Of a DNA stretch of 64,000 bases, positions 9,517 through 18,243 are shown piece by piece. This DNA is from Pseudorhodoplanes sinuspersici (lineage in GTDB: Bacteria; Pseudomonadota; Alphaproteobacteria; Rhizobiales; Xanthobacteraceae): contig NZ_CP021112.1 in NCBI RefSeq assembly GCF_002119765.1, positions 5,907,616 through 5,971,615 of the forward strand. The letters run 5' to 3'. Under the pieces are notes generated by a model that had not been told where the DNA came from, did not search any database, and saw only the letters and a program-made list of their open reading frames with translations. Position 1 is the stretch's first letter, and each line of letters begins with the position of its first letter. Both the position numbers and the translations under genes were made by a program.

Positions 9517-10920
9517 ATGAGAAACCCCAGATCGCTGAACCTTCCTTCCGCTCCCGACTACGTTCTGCATCGCGCTCGCGTGCCGGCCTGTCTGCTGGCG
9601 GATGCACCGCAAGGTGTCCCTTCGGACCTCGATGATGCCCTGCTGATCGACATCCGCATCTCCAACGGGACGGTCGCGGCCCTCACTCCGGCGGGACAGG
9701 CGCCCTCCGACGGGATCGCGGCGGTGGATCTCGCCGGCCGCCATGTCTGGCCGACGCTCGTCGACACGCACGCGCATCTCGACAAGGCTCACATCATCGA
9801 CCGCACGCAAAATCCGGACGGAGACTTTGCCGGCGCGCGTGACGCGACGAGCTACGACCGCATGCGTTACTGGCGCGCGGAGGACGTCCGCCGCCGCATG
9901 GACTTCGGACTGCGCTGCGCCGAGGCGCATGGCGTGACCGCAATTCGCACGCATCTGGATTCGCACGATCCACAGGGCGATATCTCGTGGGCGGTGTTCC
10001 GCGAGATGCGCGATCTCTGGCGCGGCCGCATCGAATTGCAGGCGGCCGGCCTGATGCCGATCGACATGTATGCGGGCCGCTATGGCGATCATCTCGCCGA
10101 TCTGGTGGCTGAGTCCGGCGGCATCATGGGCGGTGTCACGCGCGCGAGCGGCGCGGTGCACGGCCCGGAGATGGACGATCTCGACGCGCTGATTGATCGC
10201 GTGTTCACGCTTGCCGCCGAACGCGATCTCGACATCGATCTGCATGTCGATGAAACCAGCGACCCCGCCGCAACCACGCTCTGGAATGTCGCGCAGGCCA
10301 CGCTGAAGCACGGTTATGAAGGCCGCGTCACCTGCGGCCATTGTTGCAGCCTGGCTGTGCAGGATGATGATCGCGTCGCGCGCACCATTGAGCTGGTGGC
10401 AAAGGCGCGCATCAACATCGTCACGCTCCCGACTGTGAACATGTATCTGCAGGACCGCGTGGCGGCGCGCACGCCGCGCTGGCGCGGCGTCACGCTGGTC
10501 AAGGAACTGCGCAAGGCCGGCATTCGCGTGGCGATGGCCGGCGACAATTGCCGAGACCCGTTCTACGCCTATGGCGATCACGATATGCTCGACACCTTCC
10601 GGCAGGGCGTGCGCATTCTCCATCTTGACCATCCGCATGGCGACGCGCCGGCACTCGCCACGAATGTACCGGCGTCGATCATGGGGCTGCCGCAGAGGCT
10701 GATTGCGGTGGAACACCCCGCTGATCTGATCATCCTGAATGCACGCTCGATGAACGAATTGATCGCACGGCCGCAATCCGATCGCATCATCCTCCGCGCA
10801 GGACGGCGGCAATCGCTTGAGCTGCCGGATTACGGCGAACTGAATTTCGTCACCGAAGCGAAGCCGTTCCCACGCGAGATTTCCGCCCCTCAGTCTGTGG
10901 CCGCAGTTGCGGCGGAGTAG
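9517..10920 (+). CDS. Amidohydrolase, cytosine deaminase type
   Basis: About 467 residues from the ATG at 9517; in-frame starts at 9469 (ATG) and 9457 (TTG) are possible because no ribosome site is decisive. Motifs fit cytosine deaminase/N-isopropylammelide-type amidohydrolases: the metal pair in VDTHAHLDKAH, IDLHVDETSD, VTCGHCCSLA, and the catalytic aspartate in VAMAGDNCRDPFYAYGDHD. It probably removes an amino group from, or opens, a nitrogen heterocycle. It is the first enzyme gene downstream of LysR and lies 5 bases before the ligase. Confidence 0.87.
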   Translation: MRNPRSLNLPSAPDYVLHRARVPACLLADAPQGVPSDLDDALLIDIRISNGTVAALTPAGQAPSDGIAAVDLAGRHVWPTLVDTHAHLDKAHIIDRTQNPDGDFAGARDATSYDRMRYWRAEDVRRRMDFGLRCAEAHGVTAIRTHLDSHDPQGDISWAVFREMRDLWRGRIELQAAGLMPIDMYAGRYGDHLADLVAESGGIMGGVTRASGAVHGPEMDDLDALIDRVFTLAAERDLDIDLHVDETSDPAATTLWNVAQATLKHGYEGRVTCGHCCSLAVQDDDRVARTIELVAKARINIVTLPTVNMYLQDRVAARTPRWRGVTLVKELRKAGIRVAMAGDNCRDPFYAYGDHDMLDTFRQGVRILHLDHPHGDAPALATNVPASIMGLPQRLIAVEHPADLIILNARSMNELIARPQSDRIILRAGRRQSLELPDYGELNFVTEAKPFPREISAPQSVAAVAAE

Positions 10921-10925
10921 TCCTC

Positions 10926-12458
10926 ATGCTGATGCATCAATTGCTGCTCGACAATGCCGAACGCCAGCCGTCGAAAATCGCGTTGCGCTGGGTCGATCGC
11001 GACATGGCTCTGACCAATACGCAAGCAGTCGCGGCGATGGAGCGGTTTGCCGGGGCACTGCACCATCTCGGCGTGACGAAGGGCGATCGTGTCACCATCT
11101 TCGCGCATAACGGCATGGATTATCTGATCTGCATGCTTGCCTGCTGGCGCATCGGCGCTATCGCGGCATTGGTCAATGTGAAATTCGCCGATCAGCTTCC
11201 CTATTATTTCGCCGACCACACCCCGAGCGTCGTCATTTACACTCACGACATGGGCGAGCCGGTGCGCGCGGCGGCGGCCCATGCGCCGTCGGTGAAGCAT
11301 CTGGTCTGCATGGACGGTCCGCAGGAAAAGGCACATTCGCTGCCCGAACTGCTGGCCGCGAATTTCGCGAGCCCGCCCGATCCGTGGGACGAGGGCGCGA
11401 TCGCGCATCTGTCCTATACGTCGGGCACGACCGGCCAACCCAAGGGCGCATGCCTGTGCCACGAGCCGACCGTGCGTGCCTCGCGCTGTATTGGCGAGCG
11501 TCTGCGCATCACGGGTGACGACATTTCGTTCGGACCGTCAGCCCTGTCGAGCTCGTATCAGCTTGTCGGCAACCTTCTGCCGCCGCTCGCGGTCGGTGCC
11601 ACCATCAATGTGATGGGCCGCTGGACACAAAGCACCGGCTATGCCGCGATCGACAGGCTGGGGGCCACGTTCCTTGTCGGCAATCCGCCACTGCTGGAAG
11701 AGGTGCTGACCGAAAGCCGGCTGAAGGGCCGCGCGCCAGGCAACTTGCGCTTCTCGCTGTCGGGCGGCGGCCCGGTGCCGCCGACGCTGAAGATGGCCTG
11801 GCGCGACGAACTGAAAATCCCGCTGGTCGAGAGCTACGGCCAGAGCGAGCTTGGCGGCTTCGTCGGGCTCGGCTTTCCCGATCTCGAAATGGATGACGAC
11901 AAGCTGCAGCGCGTCGGCCCGGCGCTGCCGGATAAGGAGGTGCGCGTCTTCGGACCGGAAGACAAACCGCTGCCGGTCGGCGAGGTTGGCGACATCGTGC
12001 TGCGCGGCGGCTTCATGTGGGGCTATTGGGGCAAGCCGGAGAAGACCAAGGAGGCGAGGCGCGGCGGCTGGCTGCGTACCGGCGATCTCGGCGTCTTTGA
12101 TGACGATGGTTATCTGACGATGCGCAGCCGGAGAGCAGAGCTGATCGAGGTTGCGGGCACGGCCTGGTATCCGCGCGATGTGGAAGAAGCGCTATGCCGT
12201 GTGCAGGGCGTGCGGCAGGCGGCGCTCGTCGGGATACCTGACCCTGTTCTCGGCGCACGCCCGACCGCCTTCGTGACGTTGCACAGCGATGCCAAGGCGG
12301 ACCGCATCGCTTTGAAGAAGGCGATCACCGGCCAGGTGCCTTACGATCTTGAGGCGCTGGTGGTGAATGTCGTCGCCGAATTGCCGATGACGCCAACCGG
12401 CAAGATTGCCAAGAGCGAACTGGCGTCGCTGGCCGTCAGCGGACGGCTGGTGGCATGA
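10926..12458 (+). CDS. AMP-dependent acyl-CoA synthetase/ligase
   Basis: 510 residues of the ANL adenylating superfamily. The AMP-binding P-loop is LSYTSGTTGQPKGA near residues 152-165. Further core motifs are ESYGQSELGG, LRTGDLGVFDDDGY and the C-terminal catalytic lysine region MTPTGKIAKSEL. It would activate a carboxylic acid to its CoA thioester. The start is the ATG at 10926, with another ATG two codons later. It is followed by a palindromic repeat before the creatininase gene, and probably acts on the acid released by the neighbouring hydrolases. Confidence 0.9.
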   Translation: MLMHQLLLDNAERQPSKIALRWVDRDMALTNTQAVAAMERFAGALHHLGVTKGDRVTIFAHNGMDYLICMLACWRIGAIAALVNVKFADQLPYYFADHTPSVVIYTHDMGEPVRAAAAHAPSVKHLVCMDGPQEKAHSLPELLAANFASPPDPWDEGAIAHLSYTSGTTGQPKGACLCHEPTVRASRCIGERLRITGDDISFGPSALSSSYQLVGNLLPPLAVGATINVMGRWTQSTGYAAIDRLGATFLVGNPPLLEEVLTESRLKGRAPGNLRFSLSGGGPVPPTLKMAWRDELKIPLVESYGQSELGGFVGLGFPDLEMDDDKLQRVGPALPDKEVRVFGPEDKPLPVGEVGDIVLRGGFMWGYWGKPEKTKEARRGGWLRTGDLGVFDDDGYLTMRSRRAELIEVAGTAWYPRDVEEALCRVQGVRQAALVGIPDPVLGARPTAFVTLHSDAKADRIALKKAITGQVPYDLEALVVNVVAELPMTPTGKIAKSELASLAVSGRLVA

Positions 12459-12467
12459 GTATGTTCC

Positions 12468-12580
12468 GTCATTCCGGGGCGCGCCTGAAAGGCGCGAACC
12501 CGGAATCCAGAGCCACAAACACCACGCACGCCGCCCCTGGATTCCGGGTTCACGTGCTGACGCACGTGCCCCGGAATGAC
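12468..12580. repeat. REP/BIME-like large inverted repeat with internal hairpins
   Basis: Two arms, 12468-12509 and 12538-12580, are inverted copies. Both outer parts begin GTCATTCCGGGGC and both inner parts read AACCCGGAATCCA. Each arm carries its own small hairpin (GCGCC...GGCGC in the left arm, CACGTG...CACGTG in the right). Repeats with these outer sequences are common between genes in Bradyrhizobium-type genomes. Its place between ligase and creatininase suggests it may fold in the operon mRNA and tune stability or read-through. Confidence 0.85.
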
Positions 12581-12606
12581 CGTTCCCTTGTTTTCCCGGA
12601 TCACGC

Positions 12607-13425
12607 ATGAAACTCAAATCCCGTTACTGGTGGGACCTGTCGACCCGCGACTTCGCCGCGCTCGACATGTCGAAGATCGTCGCCTTGCAGCAGATCGGCG
12701 CGGTCGAGCAGCACGGACCGCATCTGCCGGTGCGGGTCGACGCCGCGATCAATGACGGCATCGTCAAACGCGCGGTCGCACAGATGCCGGACGATCTACC
12801 GGTGCTGATTCTTCCGCCGATGCCGGTCGGCAAATCCGACGAGCATCTCGCTTTTCCCGGCACGCTGGGTTTATCCTATGAAACGCTGGCGCGGATGTGG
12901 ACCGAAATCGGCGAGAGCGTGCATCGCGCCGGCTGCCAGCGCATCGTCTATTACAATTCGCATGGCGGACAGCCGCAGGTGATGGATATCGTCACCCGGG
13001 AATTGCGTGTGAAGCTCGGCATGCTGGCGGTGGGTTGCTCCTGGTTCCGCACGGTCGATTCCAGCGATCTGATCGGCGCGCAGGAGCGCAAGCACGGCAT
13101 CCATGCCGGCGAGTCGGAGACCAGCATCATGCGGCATCTGCATCCCGATCTGGTGGATATGACACAGGCGAAGAATTTCGTGCCGCTCTCGGTGAAACTG
13201 GAAGAAGCCGGCGCCATGCTGACGCCGGAAGGTGCGGTCGGGTTCGGCTGGCAGATGCAGGACCTTCATCCGGCCGGCGCGGCGGGCAACGCGGCGGCAG
13301 CCGATCCGCAGAAAGGGCGAGAGCTTGTCGAGCGTGCGGCGAACGCCCTGGTGCGTCTCCTGGGCGAAGTCGCGCAATTTCCGATGACCACGCTGACGCC
13401 AGGCACCGATTATGCACGGAGCTAG
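12607..13425 (+). CDS. Creatininase-family amidohydrolase
   Basis: 272 residues. The family's metal ligands are visible: E34 and H36 in GAVEQHGPHLP, D45 in RVDAA, H119 in YYNSHGGQ and E169 in HAGESETS. Creatininase-family enzymes hydrolyse cyclic amides; other members act in FAPy or mycofactocin metabolism. Here it sits in a catabolic operon with an amidohydrolase, a CoA ligase and an ester hydrolase, so a ring-opening or amide-cleaving step is likely. Its 3' end overlaps the CocE gene by 14 bases, indicating translational coupling. Confidence 0.88.
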   Translation: MKLKSRYWWDLSTRDFAALDMSKIVALQQIGAVEQHGPHLPVRVDAAINDGIVKRAVAQMPDDLPVLILPPMPVGKSDEHLAFPGTLGLSYETLARMWTEIGESVHRAGCQRIVYYNSHGGQPQVMDIVTRELRVKLGMLAVGCSWFRTVDSSDLIGAQERKHGIHAGESETSIMRHLHPDLVDMTQAKNFVPLSVKLEEAGAMLTPEGAVGFGWQMQDLHPAGAAGNAAAADPQKGRELVERAANALVRLLGEVAQFPMTTLTPGTDYARS

Positions 13426-15085
13426 ACCGATATCCGGCGGGCGGCGTCTCTCTACGGTCTCCGGGCCCGAGACCGTGATGATGCGTTGCGCGGACGGCGT
13501 TGAGCTTGCAACCGACATCTATCGTCCCGACACGCCCGGGCCACATCCTGTCCTGATGATGCGCCAGCCTTATGGGCGGCGCATTGCGTCGGCGGTCGTG
13601 TTTGCGCATCCCGCCTGGTATGCGGCGCATGGCTATATTGTCGCGATCCAGGATTCGCGCGGACGCGGTGACAGCGGCGGCACATTCCGTCTTTTTGCCA
13701 ACGATGTCGACGATGGTGCAACAGCACTCGACTGGGCGGCGGACCTGCCGGGCGCCAGCGGTAAGGTCGGGCTCTACGGCTTCAGCTATCAGGGCACCAG
13801 CCAGTTTCTCGCGATGGCCGGTGCGCGCACGCGCGGCGGCAAGCGTCCCGATGCGATTGCGCCGACCATGGCGGCATGGAATATCCGCGACGACTGGGCT
13901 TATGAGGGCGGTGCGTTCCGGCTCGCCGGCAATATCGGCTGGGCATGCCAGATGGGCGCGGAGCAGGCGCGGCTTGCGGGCGATGCTGTGGCTTTTGCCG
14001 CGCTCGCCGCGGCCGGGCGCGGCGCACCGGTTGGCGGCGCGACACCGGCTTTGCCCGATGCGCTCGTGCGCTACGCGCATTACACACACTATCAAGACTG
14101 GCTGAACGACGACCCGGCCTATTGGGCGACGATTGCGCCGTCGGCTCATCTGCGCGAAGACGCGCTCGACATCCCGGCGCTTCACATCGGCGGCTGGCAG
14201 GACACGATGCTCGGCGGCACGCTTGCGTCCCATGCCGCATTCACGGCGGGCGGCGCGCCGCAACGTCTGCTGATCGGTCCGTGGCAGCATATGCCGTGGG
14301 GCCGCAATGTCGGTGCGCTCGATCTCGGAGCGGAGGCGGCCTCCTGTATCGACGCCGAACAGATCGCGTTCTTCGATGCGCATCTGCGCGGCATTGGCGA
14401 GCCGCCTTCCGGCGTGCGGCTGTTCGATATTGGCCGCAAGGCTTGGGAGGATTTCGCAAGTCTGCCGCAGACGCGCGACGTGGTCTTTCATCTTGGCTCG
14501 AACGGACTCGCAGCAGCGACGCCGGATGACGGTGTGCTGGCAGCCGAGCCGGGGCATAAAGGCGTCGATTGGCTGTTGCACGATCCCTGGCGGCCGGCGC
14601 CGGCCATCGGCGGCGCGACCGGACAGCCGGGCGGTTTCCAGAACCGCGCAGCGATCGACGATCGCGGCGATGTTGCGGTTTACACAACATCGCCTCTCAC
14701 CGCGCCGCTCACGTTGTTCGGCGAAATTGCTGTGGAACTCGATGTCGATTGCGATCAGCCGACGCACGATCTTTATTGCACGCTGTCGCAGGTCTCGCCG
14801 GACGGGCGCGCCATTACACTTACGACCGGATTCTTGCGTGTGACCGATCGCAGCATACCTGGACCGCGTCGCAATGCGCTGCAGGCAACGTTTTGTACCG
14901 TGCCGCAAGGAGCCGCGTTGCGCCTGTCGGTGCAAGCGGCGGCGTGGCCAGCGTTCATGATCAATCCGGGCAAAAGCGTGCCCCTGCCCGACACACGATT
15001 GATGGATTGTGCGGTGACGACAGTTCGCATCCTTCACGGCGGTGATCGTAAATCTCGCGTCGTGCTACCGCTGCTTCTCCCATAG
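13412..15085 (+). CDS. CocE/NonD-family alpha/beta hydrolase
   Basis: 557 residues in the usual CocE order. The alpha/beta hydrolase core carries the nucleophile elbow GFSYQG (Ser125), the acid in IGGWQDT and the histidine in LIGPWQH, followed by a C-terminal jelly-roll domain (GEIAVELDVDCDQPTHDLY). The oxyanion tyrosine region RQPYG near residue 51 is also typical. Known members cleave esters (cocaine esterase) or beta-lactam side chains. It overlaps the creatininase gene. The stop codon abuts an IS630 remnant, so the end of the operon has been touched by transposition, although the C-terminus looks complete. Confidence 0.88.
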   Translation: MHGARPISGGRRLSTVSGPETVMMRCADGVELATDIYRPDTPGPHPVLMMRQPYGRRIASAVVFAHPAWYAAHGYIVAIQDSRGRGDSGGTFRLFANDVDDGATALDWAADLPGASGKVGLYGFSYQGTSQFLAMAGARTRGGKRPDAIAPTMAAWNIRDDWAYEGGAFRLAGNIGWACQMGAEQARLAGDAVAFAALAAAGRGAPVGGATPALPDALVRYAHYTHYQDWLNDDPAYWATIAPSAHLREDALDIPALHIGGWQDTMLGGTLASHAAFTAGGAPQRLLIGPWQHMPWGRNVGALDLGAEAASCIDAEQIAFFDAHLRGIGEPPSGVRLFDIGRKAWEDFASLPQTRDVVFHLGSNGLAAATPDDGVLAAEPGHKGVDWLLHDPWRPAPAIGGATGQPGGFQNRAAIDDRGDVAVYTTSPLTAPLTLFGEIAVELDVDCDQPTHDLYCTLSQVSPDGRAITLTTGFLRVTDRSIPGPRRNALQATFCTVPQGAALRLSVQAAAWPAFMINPGKSVPLPDTRLMDCAVTTVRILHGGDRKSRVVLPLLLP

Positions 15086-15211
15086 GAACTGGCCGCGCGC
15101 GGAGCGAAGGTCTCACACAATGCGGTGTGGGTGTTTAGGCCCGGCGACATTGTCGTGATCGACAATCTCGGCAGCCACAAGTCCGCGACCATCCGCCGAA
15201 TGATCAGGGGA
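15086..15211 (+). pseudogene. IS630-family transposase remnant with in-frame internal deletion
   Basis: Directly after the CocE stop codon one open frame reads ELAARGAKVSHNAVWVF, which resembles the N-terminal winged-helix part of IS630 transposases. It continues without a stop into GDIVVIDNLGSHKSA, which is the second-aspartate motif of the IS630 catalytic domain. The segment between them, including the first catalytic aspartate, is missing, so this is a scar with an internal deletion. Sequence quality decays after about 15210. Confidence 0.65.
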
Positions 15212-15335
15212 CGCCGGCGCGAGACTCTGGCACTTGCCGCCCTATTCGCCGGATTTCGCTCCGCCCGCACCTATGGCCGAAGCGAAATAAGCAGCTCTGC
15301 CGCTTCGTCTCGATGTATGCATGTTCGGACATGGG

Positions 15336-15866
15336 TCAGCCCTCCGCGAGCATCCTCGCCTTCTTCTCCATCCATGCATTCATGCCGTCATGGGCTTCGG
15401 CCGCGGCCTTCTCCAGATAGCCCGGCTCGTCGACCCGCGCCGTCACTTCGAGGCGCAGGCCGTTCGGATCGTAGAAATAGATCGAGTTGATGAAGTGGTG
15501 GTCGACCAGATCGGTCGTCTTGACGCCGGCATCATTGAGGCGCCGCTTGATCGCCAGCACCTGGTCGACGGTTTCGACCTCGACAGCGAAATGCATCACC
15601 CAATCCGGCGTGTTGGGAGACGGAAGCGGCATCTCGTTGCGACCCAGGTCGAAGAACGCCAGATACGAGCCGTCGCCCATTTCAAAAAAGAAATGCGCAT
15701 AGGGTCGCTTTTCGCCGGTGCTCGGCACGGTGTCCGACTGCATGCAGTTCACCAGCGGCAACCCGAGCAGGTCCTCGTAGAACCTGCGCGTTTCCTCGCC
15801 GTCGCGGCAAGGATAGGAATAATGATAAAGGCCCTTGATCCGGGGCGGTTTGCTCGCCGAGTCCAT
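15336..15866 (-). CDS. VOC-superfamily metalloprotein (glyoxalase/extradiol dioxygenase-like)
   Basis: 176 residues with a GGAGG-like site before the ATG. Two beta-alpha-beta-beta-beta repeats are visible: GLYHYSYPCRDGEETRRFYE with a first metal histidine, DWVMHFAVEVETVDQV with a second, and YFYDPNGLRLEVT with the metal glutamate. Members are lyases, dioxygenases or binding proteins and the fold does not fix the reaction. It is transcribed away from the LuxR-type regulator, which may control it. Confidence 0.82.
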   Translation of the reverse strand: MDSASKPPRIKGLYHYSYPCRDGEETRRFYEDLLGLPLVNCMQSDTVPSTGEKRPYAHFFFEMGDGSYLAFFDLGRNEMPLPSPNTPDWVMHFAVEVETVDQVLAIKRRLNDAGVKTTDLVDHHFINSIYFYDPNGLRLEVTARVDEPGYLEKAAAEAHDGMNAWMEKKARMLAEG

Positions 15867-15976
15867 CGCCGTTTCCTCCGAATGCTTGTTCGATTGCGGC
15901 GCCGCAATCGGGCATCTCTCTTGACAAGCTAGTCCTCCGGAAGAGACAGAATGTCCCCCTTGAGGGATGACATCCG

Positions 15977-16789
15977 ATGGACACCCCCGGTTCCAGCCAG
16001 AGCGACCTGTTGGCGGACCTCGTCTCCCATATCGGCGAGACGGGATTTGCCGACCGGATCATGCGGACGTTCCACGGTCTGTGCGCGGCCGATATGTGCT
16101 CGGGCTTCGCGATCTTCGATGACACGCCACAGTCATTGTTCGCCGAGAGTGTCGACCCCGACCGATCCGCCTTCGCGCGCAACGCGACCCTGCGCTACGT
16201 CCAGAAATATTGGAAACGCGATACCGCAACCGCATCAACGCTGGGACGGGCCCATCGCAACGTCAAGATCATACGCCGTCCGTCCAGCGTCATTCGTGAT
16301 CTCGACTACCGCCACGAATGCTATGCCGAGGGCGAAGTGGTCGAACGCATCTCCATCTGCAAGGCCGGCACCGTTCCGATCATCGCCAATGCCTATCGGA
16401 ACCGGACCAGCGGCCCGTTCGCGCAAGCCCAGATCGAGTGTTTCGAGGCCGCTGCCCCGATCGTCATGGCGGCCATCGAAAGGCATGTGCGGCTGACTTA
16501 TGGATCGCATGACGCAAACTTGGCGGATCATCCGGCGGCAATCGCACAGCGGCTTCACGGCATGGAGAACATCGGCCTTAGCCGGCGCGAGGCGCAGGTT
16601 CTCGCCTTTATCTTCTCCGGCATTGACCAGAACACTATCGCCCGTGAGCTCGGTGTCGGGGTCAGTACGATCGTGACCTATCGCCGTCGCGGATATGAGA
16701 AGCTTTGTGTGCGAAACAGATCAGAGCTTCGACAATGTCTTATTGATCGCTTAGCCGGCCATGTGAGCGTGTCGTATGACAAATGCTGA
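15977..16789 (+). CDS. LuxR-family transcriptional regulator
   Basis: 270 residues. The C-terminal 60 residues form a LuxR/FixJ helix-turn-helix: LSRREAQVLAFIFSGIDQ followed by ARELGVGVSTIVTYRRRGYEKL. The N-terminal 200 residues lack a recognisable receiver or autoinducer-binding signature, so the sensed signal is unknown. The ATG has GAGGGATG upstream. It is divergent from the VOC gene 110 bases away. Confidence 0.85.
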   Translation: MDTPGSSQSDLLADLVSHIGETGFADRIMRTFHGLCAADMCSGFAIFDDTPQSLFAESVDPDRSAFARNATLRYVQKYWKRDTATASTLGRAHRNVKIIRRPSSVIRDLDYRHECYAEGEVVERISICKAGTVPIIANAYRNRTSGPFAQAQIECFEAAAPIVMAAIERHVRLTYGSHDANLADHPAAIAQRLHGMENIGLSRREAQVLAFIFSGIDQNTIARELGVGVSTIVTYRRRGYEKLCVRNRSELRQCLIDRLAGHVSVSYDKC

Positions 16790-17155
16790 CTCATCGAGCA
16801 GCCGGGTCCCCTTCGCGAGCCTTGCCCTCGTCGTCGCTGCTCCTCTTCGCCGCTGTTTGGCGCGCATCCCCGCTTCCGCCGCCGAAGCCGAGCACCTCGA
16901 CGATGATGATGATTCAGAATGGCGGAATAGGCCCGTTCAGAATGGAACATGGCCCCGCCGACAAGCAATTACAAAATAACGATAATTTGGCTGGGACGCC
17001 TGGATTCGAACTGGACACATTCCTTCTGCAGAAAAGCCCTTTGAAACTGCGACAGAAAATCGCCTCCAAATGAACGATTTCGGGCCCAGAGACTTTCACA
17101 GCTTGAGGCTGTGGAAAAGCAACTCACATCTTGGTGCTGCCGCCACGAAATTTTC
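16790..17155. other. Intergenic region at the left edge of the aldoxime/nitrile module
   Basis: This 366-base gap holds no gene I recognise. It includes a tRNA-like 3' fragment at 16988-17011, described separately. Base composition shifts from GC-rich to more AT-rich around 16960-17140, consistent with a junction. Confidence 0.45.
16988..17011 (-). repeat. Decayed tRNA-Gln 3'-end fragment (possible att scar)
   Basis: Read on the minus strand this is the T-loop GTTCGAATCCAGG, then CGTCCCAGCCA, i.e. T arm, acceptor strand and CCA of a tRNA. It matches 25751-25774 at about 23 of 24 bases. The T-stem no longer pairs and the anticodon arm is absent, so it is not a functional tRNA. It lies just outside the aldoxime dehydratase gene, as expected for one end of an element integrated at a tRNA 3' end. 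Confidence 0.55.
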
Positions 17156-18211
17156 TCATGCAAGCCGTTTAGCCTCAAAATAGGGAAGAATACCCGTCTC
17201 CGGCGCGCAATTGATGTATTCGAAATGCTGCCCTTCGGCCGGGAGCACGAAGACTTCGTGCCAGGTGCGGAGTTGGTTGAGCTTGCCATATTTTTTGTAG
17301 CGCGCGATCGCGGCCGAAAAGATCGCATGGTGCGACGGATGCCCTTCGGCCCATGTCTCCAAATGCGATAGCGACAGGAAATAGCCGAGCGCGTGTGCCT
17401 CGGGCTCGACATTCCCGGCTGCGTCGCAGGTCTGCTGATAGCGCAGCGAGCAGCACCCGGTCGCAGTGGCATTGTTGCGAAGATAGTCCATGCCCTTTTC
17501 CAGCGGCGAGCGCAGGTTGGTCATGAAATCCTCGTGCTGCTCGTCATCGCAAGCGCCCCAATAGGCAGCGGAGCGAATGACTGCGAAATTATGCGGCGTA
17601 TGGATTCTCCAGCGCGCGCCTTTCGTCGCGCGCACAACCGCCTCGCCGATCCCTTCAGTCTTCGGCGTCTCCAGCAGATCGGCGGCGGCCATCGGAATCC
17701 GGTCACGCATCGCGCCGTAATAGCCGCAGTAAGGCGTCGGATAGATTCCGACCTCGGCCGCCCTGCTCAGGCCCCCCGGATAATCCTGCCAATACAGCGT
17801 TTCCTGGCGGTCCAGCGGCACCGTCAGGCATTCGCGGAAATAACCCCACGGCTCGTTCAGCCGCGCCGGGTCGTTCCACCAGGTGACATTCGCGGGTGCG
17901 TTAGACCACGCCTCGTATTGTTCCGGGTCGATCCAGTACATGGCGACGATGTGAGTGGTCAGCCCCTGATCGTCGACGAAGCGCGCGTGGTCATGCACGA
18001 TGGGCGCGTCGGACAACGCAAGAGCCTCGGCAACCCAGCGGAAGAACGACGGCGCAGTTACGCCATCGTCGTTCTCGCTTTGAACGCCAAAGAAGGAGAC
18101 ATAGAACCGGTCATAGCGGTTCGGCAGCGCCACCGACCAACGCTGCACCGCCGGCACGAAGTCTTTCGGCTTGCGCAGCGGGTGAACCCGTTCAAACACG
18201 GATACGGCCAT
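17156..18211 (-). CDS. oxd: Aldoxime dehydratase (haem-containing, OxdA/OxdB type)
   Basis: 351 residues, the usual length of phenylacetaldoxime/alkylaldoxime dehydratases, which convert R-CH=NOH to the nitrile R-CN using a ferrous haem b. The C-terminal third matches the family pattern: SHLETWAEGHPSHHAIF, with a candidate axial haem histidine around residue 294, then LRTWHEVFVLP, with the candidate catalytic histidine at 318, and QHFEYINCAPETGIL. AGGAGA precedes the ATG. It is the last gene of the Liv-type transporter operon and a nitrilase lies about 6 kb away, which supports an aldoxime to nitrile to acid pathway. Exact residue roles are inferred from recollection of characterised members. 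Confidence 0.82.
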   Translation of the reverse strand: MAVSVFERVHPLRKPKDFVPAVQRWSVALPNRYDRFYVSFFGVQSENDDGVTAPSFFRWVAEALALSDAPIVHDHARFVDDQGLTTHIVAMYWIDPEQYEAWSNAPANVTWWNDPARLNEPWGYFRECLTVPLDRQETLYWQDYPGGLSRAAEVGIYPTPYCGYYGAMRDRIPMAAADLLETPKTEGIGEAVVRATKGARWRIHTPHNFAVIRSAAYWGACDDEQHEDFMTNLRSPLEKGMDYLRNNATATGCCSLRYQQTCDAAGNVEPEAHALGYFLSLSHLETWAEGHPSHHAIFSAAIARYKKYGKLNQLRTWHEVFVLPAEGQHFEYINCAPETGILPYFEAKRLA

Positions 18212-18243
18212 GAATATTTTCTCCTGAGCCCCGAACTCCGGTG

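Noticed and set aside
9121..10812. 563-codon open frame on the minus strand opposite LysR and the deaminase
   Set aside because: It lies antisense to two clear protein families, has no recognisable motif and is rich in histidine and arginine, as expected for the complement of GC-rich coding DNA.
13127..15037. 636-codon minus-strand open frame opposite the creatininase and CocE genes
   Set aside because: Arginine-rich low-complexity translation without family similarity; the opposite strand carries the conserved catalytic motifs.
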